A stretch of DNA of 64,000 nucleotides from Thalassotalea agarivorans (GTDB taxonomy: Bacteria; Pseudomonadota; Gammaproteobacteria; Enterobacterales; Alteromonadaceae). Below, piece by piece: positions 62,399-64,000 of the stretch. The stretch spans positions 310,001-374,000 of the forward strand of contig NZ_AP027363.1 of assembly GCF_030295955.1 (NCBI RefSeq). Reading direction: 5' to 3'. Position numbers and translations under genes: made by a program. Within the stretch, counting starts at the first letter, position 1. Each line of letters begins with the position of its first letter. Under the pieces are notes generated by a model. It saw nothing but the letters and a program-made list of their open reading frames with translations, was not told the DNA's origin and made no database searches.

Positions 62399-62758
62399 TT
62401 ATGACTGCGTTGGTTTAAACTTATGAATAAGTAAGAATGCTATACCTAAACATAGTGGAAACACGCCAATACTGACAATATCTAAGTCTCCGCCTGGTGT
62501 AATCCAACCAAATAAAAAGAAGGCAATAGCGATGCTGACAAAAATAATGCCTCTTGTTAAATCCTTAGTGCCTGTATCTTTCTTAACTGTTGCTAAGCTA
62601 TCAAGTAACTCAGGAGACAATTGTTGGCCACTTTCTATTAATTTGTGGATAGTCTCATGTTGCATCTGTTTGCTTTGACTACTGTGCTTTAGAATTAAGT
62701 AAACGGTAAAGCATACGGCAATAAAAAAGCCGCTTGGTATAATGATATCTGGTCCCAT
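62399..62758 (-). CDS. DUF6249-type membrane protein
   Basis: A 119-residue protein with three predicted membrane helices (~6-24, ~70-88, ~93-111) and a cytoplasmic-looking loop QQLSPELLDSLATVKKD that is typical of the DUF6249 group. It heads the ECF sigma factor operon. Function unknown. Confidence 0.75.
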   Translation of the reverse strand: MGPDIIIPSGFFIAVCFTVYLILKHSSQSKQMQHETIHKLIESGQQLSPELLDSLATVKKDTGTKDLTRGIIFVSIAIAFFLFGWITPGGDLDIVSIGVFPLCLGIAFLLIHKFKPTQS

Positions 62759-62818
62759 TATTATTCTCCTTTAATGTCTTTATCTCTATAGATGCGGCAA
62801 GTTTGCAAAAAGATGCAA

Positions 62819-63319
62819 CTAGTTTAAAAAAGTTTGATAAATCTCCGCATCGAGCCAGCGCTCAAATTTATAGGCAATTTGTTTCAGCGTGCCGCAATAG
62901 CTAAAGCCACATATCTTGTGAAGTTTCTTGCTGGCGAGATTGTCACTATCGATAACCGCGACCATGGTGTGAAAGCCTTGTTCACCGGCTTTTTGTTTTA
63001 GTGCTTTAAGTAGCATTCTGCCTAGCCCTTTTCCTTGTTCATTAGGGTCAACATATATTGCACATTCACAACTTTTTGCATTGGCTGGGTAGGGGCGAAA
63101 ATAACCATAGCTAGCAAAGGCAAGTAATTCGCCCTGTTCATTCTCAATCCCCAGAATAGGTAATTGGTTCGTTTGCTTATCCTCAAACCATTTTTCAATG
63201 TCTGCTTTTGATCGCTGTTTATATTCATATAAGGCGGTGGTATGCACAATTGCATGGTTAAAAAGTGCACTAATTTTTTCTTGGTGCTGAGCGAAATTGC
63301 AGTTTATGATGGTAGCCAT
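62819..63319 (-). CDS. GNAT family N-acetyltransferase
   Basis: A 166-residue acetyltransferase like those annotated phosphinothricin acetyltransferase. The acetyl-CoA motif YVDPNEQGKGLGRMLLKALK (~92-111) is well kept, followed by VAVIDSDNLASKKLHKICGF. The natural acceptor is probably an amino-acid-like amine. Divergent from the DUF481 gene with a 25-base gap. Confidence 0.88.
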   Translation of the reverse strand: MATIINCNFAQHQEKISALFNHAIVHTTALYEYKQRSKADIEKWFEDKQTNQLPILGIENEQGELLAFASYGYFRPYPANAKSCECAIYVDPNEQGKGLGRMLLKALKQKAGEQGFHTMVAVIDSDNLASKKLHKICGFSYCGTLKQIAYKFERWLDAEIYQTFLN

Positions 63320-63344
63320 AAAATCATTAAGGTTTTCAATATAA

Positions 63345-64000
63345 TGGCAATATCTTGGCGCAGAGCGAACAAAGACTCAAATATTTTGATGGCTTTTCGC
63401 GTTCTGTTCATCGCTTTTTTGTCTATTTCGTATTCGGTAGCCGTTGCACAAGAACAGCAATGGCAAACGCCGGCGCCTGTTATTCAACAAAACTTTGATT
63501 GGTTAAAGACAAGTTCCGGGGAATGGCTTAAAGGTGACATTGTAGCCATGTATGACGAAGAGCTTGAATTTGACAGCGATGAATTTGGCTTGGTCACCGT
63601 TGATTGGGAAGATGTCGCTGAATTATATAGTAAAGAAGAGCAAAGTATTCGTTTGTCTCGCGGCAGAATTGTTGTTGGTCGACTAACTTACAAAGCGGGC
63701 AATATCTCCATCAGTACGGCGAGTGGTGTAAAGCAATATAGCAATCGAGAGTTAGTCTCTGTCGCATCCTCTAAATCGAATAGGTGGGATCTATGGGACG
63801 GCAAAATAAGCCTTGGCGCTGATTTGAAAAAAGGCAACTCGATTCAGAGCGATTTAACCATAGATATTGAGTTTAAACGACGCACATCTAGTAGTCGCTT
63901 CGAGACAACTTATGTATCAAGCTACAGTGAAACCGAAGATGCAAAAACAGGCAATACTTTTGTTACCACCGAAAACATTAGGCTGAATAGTTTTATTGAT
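63345..64000 (+). CDS. DUF481 domain-containing outer membrane protein (3' end outside window)
   Basis: Open from ATG 63345 to the window end (about 218 residues). A signal peptide is present (hydrophobic core VLFIAFLSISY, cleavage near VAVA-QE); a second ATG at 63390 would give a shorter, more typical signal. The visible part begins with a GEWLKGDIVAMYDEELEFDS segment and moves into WDGKISLGADLKKGNS, the start of the DUF481 beta-barrel. The function of this family is unknown. Confidence 0.85.

Overview
This window looks like chromosomal DNA of a marine gammaproteobacterium of the order Alteromonadales, most likely the Colwelliaceae (Thalassotalea/Colwellia-like). The basis is the 16S rRNA sequence, the moderately AT-rich base composition, and a gene set in which E. 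coli-like housekeeping operons sit among lipoproteins, an OprO/P-type porin and an M14 peptidase. Genus-level placement is inference; no database search was run.

Layout. 1-6300: 3' end of a DinF-type MATE transporter, a GNAT enzyme, nfuA, a secreted M14 peptidase, comF and bioH. 6400-7800: rph-pyrE. 7930-11770: a four-gene periplasmic oxidoreductase cluster (thioredoxin-like protein, Tat-exported gluconate-dehydrogenase-type small subunit, GMC flavoprotein, lipoprotein). 11840-23700: yicC, a large FG-GAP/ASPIC/Big2 lipoprotein, a MazG-like protein, a DUF4382 lipoprotein, an AbgT transporter, a pirin, a patatin, a PepSY protein and a CysG-like protein with a decayed C-terminus. 23800-30200: prmA, dusB-fis, purH, a secreted methyltransferase and purD. 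30200-36060: a complete rRNA operon (tandem promoters, 16S, tRNA-less spacer, 23S, 5S, terminator). 36060-37080: a repeat- and hairpin-rich intergenic region. 37110-41830: murB-birA-coaX, then tRNA-Thr, tRNA-Tyr, tRNA-Gly, tRNA-Thr and tuf, the classic tufB locus. 41830-43030: a second hairpin-rich repeat region made of degenerate copies of the tuf 3' end. 43030-45330: small membrane protein, VF530 protein, NYN nuclease, porin. 45590-54260: spc and alpha operons (rplN through rplQ), here without the S10 operon in front. 54370-64000: prkB, yhfA, a DUF1338 protein, astD-astA-astC, pabA, an ECF sigma factor with a putative anti-sigma partner, a GNAT enzyme and the start of a DUF481 protein.

Functional themes are translation (rRNA, tRNAs, EF-Tu, ribosomal proteins, RNA polymerase alpha, SecY, PrmA, DusB, Fis), purine and pyrimidine synthesis, arginine catabolism, cofactor synthesis (biotin, CoA, siroheme, folate) and cell-wall precursor synthesis.

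The most unusual signal is non-coding. At three loci (5S rRNA, tRNA-Tyr, tuf) part of the 3' end of a highly expressed gene is repeated downstream, and the copies are separated by hairpin-rich inserts with no ORF. Related inserts keep their stems and loops while the stem sequences change in a compensatory way (for example CGCAC/GTGCG versus CGCTC/GAGCG, and GTTCC-TCT-GGAAC versus CATGCC-TCT-GGCATG). This suggests a family of structured repeat elements associated with gene 3' ends, loosely like the repeats after tyrT in E. coli. It is the best candidate here for an undescribed system.
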